Made by a program: the position numbers and the translations under genes
Source: Rhodeus uyekii
Lineage: Eukaryota; Chordata; Actinopteri; Cypriniformes; Acheilognathidae
DNA length: 64,000 nt
Reading direction: 5' to 3'
NCBI GenBank assembly: GCA_037043235.1
Contig: JAWRVZ010000250.1
Location: 498,501 to 562,500, forward strand
Shown: positions 1 through 11,339 of the stretch, piece by piece
Layout: the number at the start of each line of letters is the position of its first letter
Position numbering within the stretch: the stretch's first letter is position 1
Notes under the pieces: model-generated
Seen by the model: the letters and a program-made list of their open reading frames with translations, nothing else
Told to the model about the DNA's origin: nothing
The model's database searches: none

Positions 1-1640
1 CCTCCTTAGGCAGCCCACAGGGTTTTGCTAAACGTAAAGTAGATGGAAACATGGACTCAGATTTCAAGACGAACTTATGCACTATGACTTTGGCTGAGTT
101 TAATCTGTGGTGGAGAGTTGACCTTGGAAGCGTTTACTATGTAAGCAACGTTACCATCACTAATCGTGGAGACTGTTGCAAAGAGCGGCTTAGAGGAGCT
201 CAGATTCGTGTCGGTAACAGTCTGGAGAACAACGGAAATGACAATGAGCTGTAAGAAGTGTTTCAGTTATTCCATCATCTTCCCATGTTTATGTTCAATC
301 TTATTTAAACTTTTGCACTTCCTCCACAAACCAACCACTCAGCCACAGCCATGGAGATGTACTTTACTTTATTAAGGTTGTGACTAAGTATTTGTGTATT
401 TGGAGAACTATTTCTTAAAGCAGTGCAATAAAACATGAAAATAATTTGTATTGTGAAGAGTGCTATAGAAAACCATTTGAACTGAACTTGTTAAACGTGT
501 GCACTGTTGCGAGGCCTCTGCTTTTCATTCTAACACTGATCTTCATGTATTTTAAGGGTTGCAGCTATTCTCACTGCTTTTAGTGGCACACAAACATTTT
601 CATTTGATGCTGTTAATGGCCGATATGTCAAAATTGTTCTACCTGGGAATGAAGAAATCCTTACTGTGTGAAGTCAAGGTGTTTGCAGGTACGAGACAGA
701 CAGAGACAAGACTGACACAATTGTTTATATTTATTAATGTGTATCTTGTTTTATTAACAGTGGAGAAACCACTGTACGTTTGTGCTCCAAGTAAGTGTTC
801 TTCATCAATTTGATTATTGTAAGTAACAAGTATTCTTGCTGAACATTTGATAAACCAACAAGAGGACAATGCACATGGGTATTGCAAAATAAACCATTTT
901 CATCATTATAATGCATTTATTCTTTATCACATTGAAATGCTAAATAAGGGTTTTATTTTAAAACCGGGAATCTTGGTGGCAAAGCTGTCCAGTCTTCCAC
1001 GTTCGACTCATCAGACGCTCAAAAGGCTGTCGATGGCAACAGCAATCCACTTTTCAATAATGGGTTATGTAGTCATTCTAATGCAGACAAGGAGCCCTGT
1101 TGGAGAGTTGACTTGTATATCTACAAGATCACCAGGGTACGCGTCACTAATCGTGGAGATTGTTGTGAAGAGAGGATAAATGGTGTTCAGATCCGTATCG
1201 GCAACAGCCTGGAAAATAATGGCAACAATAACGCACTGTAAGTATTGGATCTCTTTTAGTACTTAAATGGTTAGAAAATGAGTAAATGGGATAAAATCAC
1301 ATTAATACAAACCTTAGACCAAAGAAGATTTAATATTTTGAAATGACCCTTTCCATTTCTGTTACGGTGTGTCTTCACAGAGCTGCAACTGTTGACACCA
1401 TCCCAGCTGGAGCTACAAAAACATTTGTTTAATCCTGTTAGGGGTGCTAGGTCAACTTTATTATACCTGGGCGCAGTGAGTTTCTCACATTGTGTGAGGT
1501 TGAGATGTTTGCAGGTGATTAAAAGACTCATGGTGTGGAGACATTTGCACAGTATGTACTGTTTATAATGTGTATTTTGCCTGAATTTTTTTTTCTGCTT
1601 TCATTGCCAGATTAAAAGGAACGAGATGTTACACCACCGT
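1..1640 (+). pseudogene. F-type lectin (fucolectin-like) pseudogene psi-A, 5' end outside window
   Basis: Decayed copy of a two-domain F-type lectin gene. By comparison with the intact genes, exon remnants lie at 1-250 (domain 1, first part), 557-688, 761-790 (linker), 967-1237 (domain 2, first part), 1381-1514 and from 1611. Domain 1 keeps the FTP signatures WWRVDL and RGDCCKER. Lesions seen: a 2-nt deletion near 669 in exon 3 turns the LCEVEVFAG region into a stop; the exon 5 acceptor reads ccg instead of cag at 964-966; the domain 2 WW pair is CW and a codon is missing downstream of it; exon 6 has a deletion giving a stop near 1430. An AATAAA at 1707-1712 matches the poly(A) signal of the intact genes. 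Exon 2 is still in frame here, unlike in the second copy at 38.5 kb. The family binds fucosylated glycans; this copy probably makes no full lectin. Family confidence is high, loss of function fairly high. Confidence 0.88.
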
Positions 1641-2253
1641 CTGATGATCCTATGAGCAAAATGCCAATCTTTTGTTTTCTGTGCGTTGATCTTTTCTTTA
1701 TACATGAATAAATTACTAGAGCATTGCATGTGGTGTATGGTTCTGTTAAATAAGGCTCATCTGAATGTTCACAAAGGAGTAGTGTTACAAACCTGAACCG
1801 CAACGGTGTTCGAACAGATATGGGATATTAGTTTAAGGATTGCATTTAAAACCAGGAAATGACAAAACCCCTGACTGATGCTGTCCAGTCTTGAGGCCTA
1901 AAATCAACATCTACCAATATGCCTCCAAATAACTTATTTCTGCTTTATAATCATAACCGAAATATCCAAAAAGTATAACGAAAATAAGAGCGACTGTTTC
2001 ATGGCAATACATTTTAATAAAGGAACTAACTGAAAATAAACCACATTGGTTATTGCTGAAACTTAAGTGTGATGCATGACACAAGAGTGAACCTCATTGG
2101 CTCTTGAAGCTGAAGCTCATGGTTTTACTTGATTACTGATTTGTGACATGTATATTTCTGTAAGCTCTTGATCTCTGACCTGTTTGAGATGGTATGTTTT
2201 ATACGCCATCCCCGGTGTTTATGACTTAAGATAAAATCATTGGTGTGAATAAG
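1641..2253. other. 3' flank of psi-A, no gene seen
   Basis: AT-rich non-coding DNA downstream of psi-A that is also present after the second copy (from 40,140). A TTAA at 2063-2066 is the empty site corresponding to a 1.16-kb MITE in the other block. No coding potential recognised. Confidence 0.6.
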
Positions 2254-2574
2254 TGTTCCCTTTCAGGGAACGCGAGCTGCGTCAAAGCGCTAGGGGGAAA
2301 TAGCCTGACGTCAGTCACGTGAAGATCTGTGCAACCAATGAGAGACGAACGCGTGTGAATGCGTCACCTCCGGTGCGTGCCAGTGACGTCATGAGAGAGC
2401 ATAAAGCGTGCCTGAAACCTGGAAGCGCCAGCTCTGAGTGTCTTCAGCGTGCTAGATCTAGTTTAATCTAGTTTAAAAATCAGGAAGTTTGTGTGTGAAG
2501 AATGGCTGATGAACAGACATTTAGACCTTGTGTTTTTCCCTGTCCGCGTTTTATAACGGACAGGGATACACGTT

Positions 2575-3453
2575 ATGTGCGTTGTCTGTCTGGGAGTGGA
2601 GCATGTGCGGTCGGCGCTTGAGAACGCCGGCTGTAAGGACTGCGAGAGGTTCTCTTGGCATATGCTCCGCTCCCGCCTGGCGGTCTGTAAGGAGGCCGCT
2701 CAGGCTAGTGTTCCCCAAGGTTCGGGACCTGCAGCAGCTGAGGCTTTGTGGCGCTCTCAGTCATGGGGATCACAAATGGATCCTGCCTTATCTCAGCCCT
2801 CACGAGATGAGGCGGGTCCCAGTCACGAGCGTTCCCCAAGGGACGATTGTGCTGGGGCTCCGGCATTGACTTTATCTAGTTCCGAGGAGATGGATTTAGC
2901 TAGTGTCGACCACTTAGCTAGGATTCGCCACCCGTTTGAGGAGCTAGTTGAGGTTGTGGCGCAAGAAGTCTGGATATTGATTGGCCGGCGGAGACCAGGA
3001 GCAATCGTCCTAGAAAGAGTTTATTGGACGAGCGCTACCTGCCTGCTCGCGTCACTCCCCCGCGTGGAGCTATGCTTTTTCTTCCTGATCTCCATGCCGA
3101 GGTATCAGTCTGCGTCCTCTATCAAAGCTCCGGCACTCCCCACCAAGCCGATGTGCGTCACGTCGTCTTTGGTGGGGAAAGCGTACTCTGCTTCTAGCCA
3201 GGCTGCTGCGTGCCTGCATACTACGGCACTGCTGCAGGCCTATCAAGCAGAGTTGCTAGGGGACCTCAACGAGGGCGGTGGTATCGGTCCGGAGGCAGTG
3301 GCAGAGCTGCGCCGGACCGTGGTCCGCCGGACCGCCGGAACGCCGGACCGTTGTCTCTTCGGGCCACTAGGGAGACGACCAATTCTGTCGGCCGCTCCAT
3401 GGCAGCTCTGGTGGCCACGGAGAGACATTTATGGATCAATTTATCGGCCATGA
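2575..3453 (+). pseudogene. DIRS ORF1 (gag-like) remnant
   Basis: Open frame of about 292 codons. The N-terminus contains a Cys/His-rich start (CVVCLGVEH, then CKDCERF) followed by LRSRLAVCKEA, which is the pattern of ORF1 in fish DIRS elements as I know the family. The frame continues through a Ser/Pro/Glu-rich middle and shifts several times downstream (overlapping frames at 3210-3793). Compared with the D2 copy it lacks about 140 bp after 3103. Putative role: nucleocapsid-like protein of the retrotransposon. Not expected to be functional. Confidence 0.65.
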
Positions 3454-3936
3454 AAGATAAAGATAAATTTGTGCTACTGGATGCCCCTCTGTCCCCTTCG
3501 GGCTTGTTCGGCGATGCCGTAAAAAAAAAGTCGTGGACAAGTTCCAGGAGGCTGCACGACAGCAGGCGGCGTTCAGTAAGGTTCTTCCCCGCCGCCCTCC
3601 ACGTGAGACCACCGGTCAAGCGCGGTCTCAAAGCTCCGCATACAGGGCCGCTCAAAAGGAAAGTGTCGCTACCCGACTTCCTCCGGTGAATCCTGGAAGG
3701 TCGGGCCGACAAGTCCAAGTTCAGCCTTCAGGCAAAAAGGGTGATTTGAGGTTTTTCCTTAACACTAAGAAGGCTAAGACTAAGCGGTCCTGATGCTAAG
3801 CCGCAACAAGGTGATGTCTCCTGGGTGCAGTTTCAGAGGGAGCCCGCAACGGGAGAACCACCCCTGCAGTGGTGGCTAAAAACCAGGGGTTCTCCCCAAA
3901 GGGTAACCCGCTTCGCACATTCAAGGTCACGGGGCG

Positions 3937-5092
3937 ATGCCCACGCACCCTGAGTATGTGGAAGAACTCTTGGTTCTCGTCTCACGACGAGTGACAGTCT
4001 TAAGGCTGAACACCAAGAAGAGTGTACTTTCTCCCACGCAGAGAACCACTTTCTTGGGGGTCATTTGGGACTCAGTGGCCATGTCTGCTCGGCTCTTCCC
4101 TAAGCGCATCCAGGCCTTTCGTTCAGCCGTCAAGAGCATCAAGCTGGGCAGCCACTCACGATGAAACACTTTAGAGCGTGTTAGGGCTCATGGCAGCGGC
4201 ATCCAGCATTATCCCACTGGGCCGGCTGTACATGAGACCCCTGCAATGGTGGCTGCAAAACCATGGGGTTTCCCCCCGAGGGGAAACCTGCTTCGCACAA
4301 TCAAGGTCACGGGGCGTGAGTATGTGTATGAGTATGTGGAAGAAATCTTGGTTCCTTGCTTATATGGAGCAGATTCGGGACAGATATGGCAAGGCACAGG
4401 TTGACCTGTTTGCCTCCGTAGAGAGCACTCACTGCTCTCTGTGGCTTTCGTTGACACATCCAGCGCCTCGAGGGGCGAGATGCCATGGTACAGGCGTGAC
4501 CGAGGCTATGCCTGTACGCTTTCCCCCGATCACTCTGCTCCCGGGAGTTCTGGCCAAGATTCGCTGTGACAAGGTCCATCTAAGCCACTGGCCTGCCAGA
4601 ATATGGTTCCCAGACCTTGTGTCCCTCCTCGATGGAGTCCCCTGGGATTCCGATCAGGAGAGACCTCCTGTCCCAGGCGGAGGGTTGCATACCCCCGCCC
4701 AGAGCTAATGAACCTGTGGGCTGGCCCGTTAGGGGGTCCCGCTCATGGAATCCGGTCTCTCAAGCTGAGGTTGTAGAGACCATTTTTTTCAGTCCAGAGC
4801 TCCCTCCACGAGGAAACTCTTCGCGTCTTAAAAGGCAGGTGAACCCAGTAACCTGTCAAGTTGGCAAAGTGCTGGAGTTCCTGTAAGAAAGATTTGAGGC
4901 AGGGCTGTCCCCCCTCTACCTTGAAGGTTTATGTGGCTGCCATAGCGGCTTGCCATGTACCTCTGGGTGGGGTGCCCTTGGGCAGGGACCCCCTAGTCAC
5001 TCGTTTCCTCCGAGGCACACTAAGGCTGAGACCTGCGGCACAGACTAGGGTGCCTGCCTGGGACTGGTCTGTGGTACTCCAAGGCCTGTCCC
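3937..5092 (+). pseudogene. DIRS RT/RNase H and tyrosine recombinase remnant
   Basis: Broken frames. At 3937-4164 the translation has LRLNTKKSVLSPTQRTTFLG and ends near SVKSIKLGS, the thumb end of a DIRS reverse transcriptase. At 4178-4280 the LGLMAAASS and MRPLQWWL stretch is the RNase H side, followed near 4400 by VDLFAS. At 4861-5092 the PSTLKVYVAAIAACH and RDPLVTRFLRGTLRLRP stretch matches the N-terminal domain of DIRS tyrosine recombinases. The catalytic C-terminal domain is missing. Frameshifts separate the pieces. Confidence 0.72.
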
Positions 5093-5689
5093 ATTTACAT
5101 TTTACATTTACATTTACTCATTTAGCAGATGCTTTTATTCAAAGCGACTTACAATTTGAGGAATATAGAAGCCATTTGTCCAAAGGATACAAAAACACAT
5201 AAGAGCACTTACAATACAAAGTTTCAAACATTTTTTAACACAAGTAGCACAAGCATGGGGAATAGAGAAATTGATTTTTTTTTTTTTAAGAGAGTGTGTG
5301 TGTGTCATGTTAGGTGCTCATGGAAGAGGTGCGTTTTGAGTAGTCTTTTAAACTTCGACAGGGAATCTGCATTCCGGATGAGGACAGGGAGGGCGTTCCA
5401 CCAGCCCGGGGTGGTGAATGAAAATGTTCTTGTGATCGTTCTTTTACCTCTCTGTGATGGAACCACGAGTCGTCGCTCATTGATCGATCGAAGGTTTCTG
5501 GTAGGTGTGTAGAGTTGTACCAATGAATGGAAGTATGAAGGTGCTGAGTTTGTGTAAGGTCTGTATGCAAGAGTCAGTGCTTTGAATTTGATGCATGCTG
5601 AGAGAGGGAGCCAGTGTAGCGAGATGAAGAGTGGTGTGACATGAGACCTTTTCGGTTGGTTGAATACCAGACGAGCTGCTGCGTTCTAG
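5093..5689 (-). mobile_element. Old L2-group LINE, 3' end (family B)
   Basis: Minus-strand LINE tail. The plus strand begins with CATTTACATTTTACATTTAC and the common fish L2 3' sequence around AGCAGATGCTTTTATTCAAAGCGACTTAC. The minus-strand frame at 5305-5523 carries the C-terminal RT signature WWNALPVLIRNADSL followed by KTHLFHEHL. It continues at 9130 beyond a younger LINE that splits it. The same unsplit sequence is at 43,478-44,225. Confidence 0.8.
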
Positions 5690-8600
5690 TCAAGTCAAGT
5701 CAAGTCACCTTTATTTATATAGCGCTTTTTACAATGTAGATTGTTTCAAAGCAGCTTTACAGGAAAAACAATATAAACAAAGTTTGTTTGGCTGAACAGA
5801 AGCCCCAAAAGAGCAGGCGAATCAATACAATTGATGAATTTTAAGTGTTAAGTTTCCCCAACTGAGCAAGCCATAGGCGACAGCGGCAAGGAACCAAAAC
5901 TCCGGCAGGTGACGTAACGAATGAAGAATAGAATGGAGAAAAAACCTTGGGAGAAACCAGGCTCAGTTGGGGGACCAGTTCTCCTCTGGCCAACAGCCAA
6001 ACCGTGCATGATTATTATACAACAATTCAAGTCCAATATGAAGTCCAATTTGGTCCGGTTAGAGATGGGTTCATGATCGTCACAGGGGAGGGTCCAGTAG
6101 AGTCACGGTCTCCGCAGACACCCCAGGGCAGTGCTGTGCTCGTGTCCAGGTCCTTCATCTGATCTGGATACGGCCCGGATCCAGCTGCCCACGGTAACCT
6201 CGGAATAAACAGAGACCAATATCAGCGTAGATGCCATTCTTCTTCTGATGTATCGAGTACATCAGGTGTTATGGGAATGTTCCCGGTTCCGGCTTATCTA
6301 AATTATGCAGCCTAACAATCATTTTACATGATTTGGATTAAAAATGTATGTATAATGTGTTATGTGTATGCCAGGTTGAAAAGATGTGTTTTTAGTCTAC
6401 ATTTAAACTGACAGAGTGTGTCTGCTTCCCGAACTGTAATAGGAAGACTGTTCCAGAGTTTAGGAGCTAAATAGGAAAAGGATCGCCTGCCAGCAGTTGA
6501 CTTTGATATTCTAGGTATTATAAGCTGGTCAGTATTTTGGGATCGCAATAGACGTGAAGGACTATAATGTGTTAAGAGATCGCTCAAGTACTGTGGAGCT
6601 AAACCATTTAATGCTTTGTAAGTAATTAGCAAGATTTTAAAATGTATTCTGTGTTTAATTGGAAGCCAGTGCAGGTTTGACAGAACTGGGCTAATATGCT
6701 CATACTTCCTGGTTCTAGTAAGAACTCGAGCTGCTGCATTTTGGACCAGCTGGAATTTGTTTATTAAGCGTGCAGGGCAACCACCTAGTAAAGCATTACA
6801 ATAATCTAGCCTTGAACTCATGAACGCATGAACTAACTTTTCTGCATTTGTCTTAGATAGCATATGTCGCAATTTAGATATATTTTTAAGATGGAAGAAC
6901 GCCGTTTTACAGATGCTAGAAACATGGCTTTCAAATGAAAGATTGGTATCAAAGAGCACACCCAGGTTTCTAACTGACGACGAAGACTTGACAGAGCAGC
7001 CATCGAGTGTTAGGCAGTAGTCTAGATTATTATGTGCTGAACTTTTTGGTCTAATAATTAGAATCTCTGTTTTTTCAGAATTTAGCAGTAGAAAGTTATT
7101 AGTCATCCAATTTTTTATATCGGTTATGCATTCTGTTAATTTAGTGAATTTGTTCGTTTCATCAGGATGAGAAGAAATATAGAGCTGAGTATCATCAGCG
7201 TAACAATGAGAGCTAATGCCATGCTTCCTAATAACTGCACCCAAAGGAAGCATGTACATGGTGAAAAGCAATGGTCCTAGTACTGAACCTTGAGGAACTC
7301 CATACTGAACCCGTGACCGATATGACATCTCCTCATTTACTGCTACAAACTGATAACGCTCAGATAAGTATGACTTGAACCAGGCTAATGCAACTCCACT
7401 AATGCCAACATAATTTTCAAGTCTATTCAGAAGGATTTTGTGGTCAATTGTATCAAATGCAGCACTAAGGTCGAGTAACACTAACAGAGAGATACAACCA
7501 CGATCGGATGATAAGAGCAAATCATTTGTAACTCTAATGAGAGCAGTCTCAGTACTATGATATGGTCTAAATCCTGACTGGAAATCCTCGTAGATGCTGT
7601 TTCTTTCAAGAAAGGAACATAGTTGTGAAGATATTGCCTTTTCTAGAATTTTTGACAAAAAGGTAGATTTGATATCGGCCTGTAATTAACTAATTCTGTA
7701 GGATCAAGTTGTGGTTTTTTAATAAGCCGTTTAATTACAGCCAGCTTAAAAGTTTTTGGTACGTATCCTAATGACAAAGAAGAATTAATTATATTAAGAA
7801 TAGGATCTATGATTTCTGGAAGCATCTCTTTCAGTAGCTTAGTCGGTATTGGGTCTAGCATACATGTTGTTGATTTTGATGATTTAACGAGTTTAGACAA
7901 TTCTTCCTCCCCAATAGCAATGAAGGATTGGAATTTTTCTTCAGGGACACTAAAATGTACTGTATTTTGGAATATTGTAGTAGACTGTTGCATGTTTATT
8001 ATTTTCTCTCTAATATTATTAATTTTGCAAGTAAAGAAGTCCATGAAGTCATTAGTGCTGTGCTGATTTAAAGCATCTGGGGTTGAGGCTTTATTTCTTG
8101 TTAATTTAGTCACTGTATCAAATAAATACCTAGGGTTGTATTTGTTTTCTTCTAAGAGGGTAGAAAAGTAAGTAGATCTAGCTGATCTTAAGGCCTTTCT
8201 GAATGCAATAGAGCTGTTTTTCCATGAAATGCGGAAAACCTGTAGCTTAGTTTTTTCCAGCTCCGCTCCATTTTTCTGGCTGCTCTCTTGAGGGCCCGGG
8301 TGTGCTCGTTGTACCACGGTGTTGGACTATTTTCTTTAATCTTCTTTAAGCGTAACGGAGCAACAGTGTCTAAAGTGCTGGAAAAGAGAGAGTTTATAGT
8401 TTCTGTTGCAACATCAAGTTCTTCTAGGCTATCTGGGATGTTAAGTAGATGAAACTGATCGGGAAGATTATTTATAAAGCTATCTTTTGTGTTAGGAGTG
8501 ATAGTTCTACTATATTTATAACAGGGAGTTAGTTTTTCGACTTTGGCTAAAGGTAATCTACACGCAACTAAGTAATGATCTGAGATGTCATCGCTCTGCT

Positions 8601-9129
8601 GCAGAATTTGAACAGTATCAACATTGATCCCATATGACAATATTAGATCTAAAGTATGATTACGAGAATGAGTGGGTCCTGATACATGTTGTGTAACTCC
8701 AATAGAGTTTAAAATGTCTCTAAATGCCACTCCCAATGCGTCTTTTTCATTATCTACATGGATGTTAAAATCACCGACGATTATGACTTTATCTGCAGAC
8801 ATTACTAATCCTGAGAGAAAATCAGCAAATTCTTTGATAAAGTCTGTATGGTGCCCTGGTGGCCTGTATAGAATAGCCAGCACAAAAGTTAAACAGGAAT
8901 TATTACTTGCACTAGATAATTTTACATTGAGGACCATCACTTCAAAAGAATTATATTTCAAATTAGACCTTTGAGCAGTACTGATCGTGTTACTATAAAT
9001 TACAGCAACACCTCCTCCTTTACCTTTCAGACGAGGCTCATGTTTATAACAGTAATCTTGAGGGGTGGACTCATTTAAAGTAATATAATCGTCTGGTTTT
9101 AGCCAAGTTTCTGTCAAACACAGCACAGC
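5690..9129 (-). mobile_element. Young L2-group LINE (family A), 5'-truncated, nested in an older LINE
   Basis: Insertion flanked by TCTAG at 5685-5689 and 9130-9134; the corresponding site in the second block (near 44,070) is uninterrupted, so the boundaries are read directly. The minus-strand 3' end is a TGACT-type tail (plus: AGTCAAGTCAAGTCAAGTCA) preceded by a 3' UTR at about 5710-6350. The 5' end is truncated inside the endonuclease. The three overlapping minus-strand frames 9126-8188, 8317-7643 and 7658-6360 are one ORF2 broken by two frameshifts. Confidence 0.88.
6360..9126 (-). pseudogene. L2 ORF2: endonuclease / reverse transcriptase, frameshifted
   Basis: Read from 9126 down to 6360. 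The apurinic-type endonuclease (EEP fold) lacks its extreme N-terminus but shows LTETWL, GKGGGVAVIY, VGDFNIH and the SDH motif (ISDHYLVAC). The reverse transcriptase follows, with LLDLSAAFDTIDH, the PQGSVLGPLLF motif, the catalytic CYADDTQLY and a C-terminal NSLPITVREADTL region. Frameshifts fall near 8,245 and 7,650. The enzyme nicks target DNA and primes reverse transcription in L2-clade retrotransposition. The catalytic motifs are intact but the broken frame makes this copy inactive. Confidence 0.88.
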
Positions 9130-10400
9130 TCTAGATCAGCTGCAGGGGTTTGATTGAACTTGCAGGAAGCCCAACCAGAAGAGCATTGCAGTAGTCCAGT
9201 CTGGAAATGACCATGGCCTGCACCAGACGTTGCGTAGCTTGCTCAGTTAGGAATGGCCTGGTCCTTCTGATGTTGTACAGTGCAAACCTGCATGATCGAG
9301 CCGTCTTTGCAATGTGGTCCTTGAAGGTCAGCTGGTCCTCAAAGATCACTCCAAGATTTCTGACAGACTTTGAAGGGGTAATCGTGGTAGTACCGATCTG
9401 GATAGTGAAATCATGCTGTTGGGTTGGATCGGCAGGAAAGACTAGAAGCTCCGTCTTTGCCAGGTTGAGCTGCAGATGATGCTTTTTCATCCATGTCGAG
9501 ATGTCCGCCAGGCAGCTTGTGATTCTCGCAACCACCGTTGGATCATCTGGTTGAAATGATATGTAGAGCTGAGTGTCATCTGCATAGCAGTGATAAGAGA
9601 AGCCGTGTGCCTCTATAATGGGACCCAGTGATGTGGTGTACATGGTGAAGAGAAGTGGTCCAAGAACTGAGCCCTGTGGAACACCGGTGATCAGTTGACA
9701 TTCTTTGGAGACCTCCCCAAACCATGCCACCCTGAAGGACCTATCTGTGAGATAGGATTCAAACCACTGAAGGGGAGTTCCAGTGAGGCCTAGTGACGAG
9801 AGGGTAGATAAAAGGATTTGGTGATTAACAGTGTCAAAGGCAGCAGAAAGATCTAAAAGAATGAGAACTGACGATTTTGAATCAGCTTTTGCACTCCTTA
9901 GAGCTTCCGTGACAGACAGTAATGCCGTCTCGGTTGAATGGCCCTTCTTGAAACCAGACTGGTTGATGTCCAACCGGTCATTCTGAGATAGAAAAGAAGA
10001 TACTTGGTTAAAAACAACACGTTCAAGAGTTTTAGAAATGAATGGAAGGAGAGAGACAGGCCTGTAATTATCAACGAGTGATTCGTTTATTGTGGGTTTT
10101 TTGAGCAGTGGGGTTACCCGAGCCTTCTTGAATGCGGTGGGGAAGGATCCCGTGTGAAGGGAGGTGTTGATCATGTGAGTGAGTGCTGGTAAGATTGTAG
10201 GAGAGATGGCTTGTAGAAGGTGTGAGGGGATTGGGTCTAAAGGGCAGGTGGTTGGATGGCTGGAAAGAAGAAGCTTAGATACATCTAAACTTACATGGAG
10301 GAGCTGCAAAGGGGGACATTGAAGTGAAGAAAATGCTCTACTGACCAGTTCTATAACACCTAAAGGACAACACTTTGCAGAATGCATTAAAGTCTATGAA
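9130..10400 (-). mobile_element. Old L2-group LINE, RT part (family B)
   Basis: Continuation of the LINE interrupted at 5689. The minus-strand frame 10387-9131 (418 codons) holds a nearly whole reverse transcriptase: PLDPIPSHLLQ, LLDLSAAFDTVNHQ, ITGVPQGSVLGPLLF, CYADDTQLY, SRLDYCNALL and ending SIKPLQLI exactly at the insertion point. It is more divergent from family A than A copies are from each other. The D2 copy has lost everything beyond about 44,225. The left end, near 10,390-10,430, adjoins a retroviral LTR. Confidence 0.82.
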
Positions 10401-10430
10401 TATATGCAAAATTATCCCAAACCTATAAGG

Positions 10431-10834
10431 TGTTACTTGCGTGGAAATTATTTTCAATAAAGAACAAGTGAGTTTCTCGAAAGGTTTAACAATCTTAAGC
10501 TTTATTTCTTGCAAGAAAGGCATTCACACGCACGGACAACGTCTAAGCATGTGAAGGCAAAGAGCATGAAGTTTCATTACTTTTCTCACAGTTTTCTAAG
10601 CCCCCACCTTGCTTTTTCTCAGATCAGCTCGTCACGCTTGGTGACTAAACACAATATGTATTCTTTGTGTGCTTGGTACAGTTTGGATCTGTGCTTGCTA
10701 GCAACACAAACAACAAAAACAAAAAGTCCATTCAAATTGATAAGATTGCCTACGTCTAAGGATAATAATTAATAAGTACACATACTTCTAAATATTAATA
10801 AGAACATAATAAATAAAATTTCAATCAAACTCCA
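10431..10834 (-). repeat. Probable endogenous retrovirus 3' LTR
   Basis: On the plus strand this begins TGTTAC and ends CTCCA (TG...CA form). It lies directly after the env end on the minus strand, with a purine-rich run (minus strand GAAAAAGGG) at its edge. A CTTTATTTCTTGC stretch (plus) gives AATAAA on the minus strand. The same block is at 44,333-44,701. The LTR limits are inferred from TG/CA ends and position, not from a paired LTR. Confidence 0.5.
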
Positions 10835-10982
10835 GCCCTTTTTCATTTTTGAAAACTTAAAACATGGTAATATGACATTCTATCTACGTGTATGGTGATC
10901 CTTTGCGGATCTTTCCTGAACACTCTTCATTCAGTCATATCCATGTACATAATTTTCAATATCGTCATCATAGTTAAACCCC

Positions 10983-11324
10983 TCAGCATCTCGAGTCAGA
11001 TTTTGGTGATTTTCTATTGCAGTGTTTAAAACTATCAAATTCTCTAGAAATGTTTTTCATGAATATGCTTGTCACAGCTTTGTTAGCTAGGTTAGTAATC
11101 CAGTTCATCAAACTAGATATCACCATCAACACAATCAGACCAATACATACTATTGGTACAATTGCCGTAAGTACCCGTATAAACCAACTGTGTAGCCCGA
11201 ACCATCCATCCATTACAGATGACATATCGGTGAGTGTAGAAATCGCTTGTTTCGTGTGCTCAATTATACTTGTGACATTTTTGTTTACATCGGGTAAGTT
11301 GAAGCAACAATAAGTACCTAGCAT
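10983..11324 (-). pseudogene. Endogenous retrovirus env fragment, transmembrane subunit C-terminal part
   Basis: Minus-strand frame of about 113 codons. It begins near a CC pair of the kind found in the gammaretrovirus-type TM ectodomain, then has a GWFGLHSWF segment before a strongly hydrophobic run (positions about 60-75), read as the membrane anchor, and a short cytoplasmic tail. This order is that of class I (gamma/epsilon-like) TM proteins. The surface subunit and fusion peptide are absent here and pol from the same virus is not seen, so it is an old fragment. The paralogous copy at 44,850-45,233 reaches slightly further upstream. Confidence 0.62.
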
Positions 11325-11339
11325 TTTGCATTTTGCTCA

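Larger units (their letters stand above)
2254..5092 (+). mobile_element. DIRS-type tyrosine-recombinase retrotransposon, decayed and truncated
   Basis: Starts with the inverted-terminal-repeat-like GTTCCCTTTCAGGGAAC that recurs at 23,827 and 41,920. It holds three remnants in DIRS order: an ORF1 (gag-like) reading frame, pieces of reverse transcriptase/RNase H, and the N-terminal part of a tyrosine recombinase. The right end is cut at 5092, where an L2 LINE tail begins. Several frames are broken, so the element is dead. The same element lies at 41,920-43,477, with different internal deletions in the two copies. Confidence 0.8.

Noticed and set aside
847..1179. 110-codon frame across lectin exon 5 of psi-A (also at 39,347)
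   Set aside because: Wrong frame relative to the FTP domain; it spans intron and exon and lacks family motifs.
7809..8974. Plus-strand frames opposite the L2 endonuclease and RT
   Set aside because: Shadows of the minus-strand ORF2; no motifs of their own.
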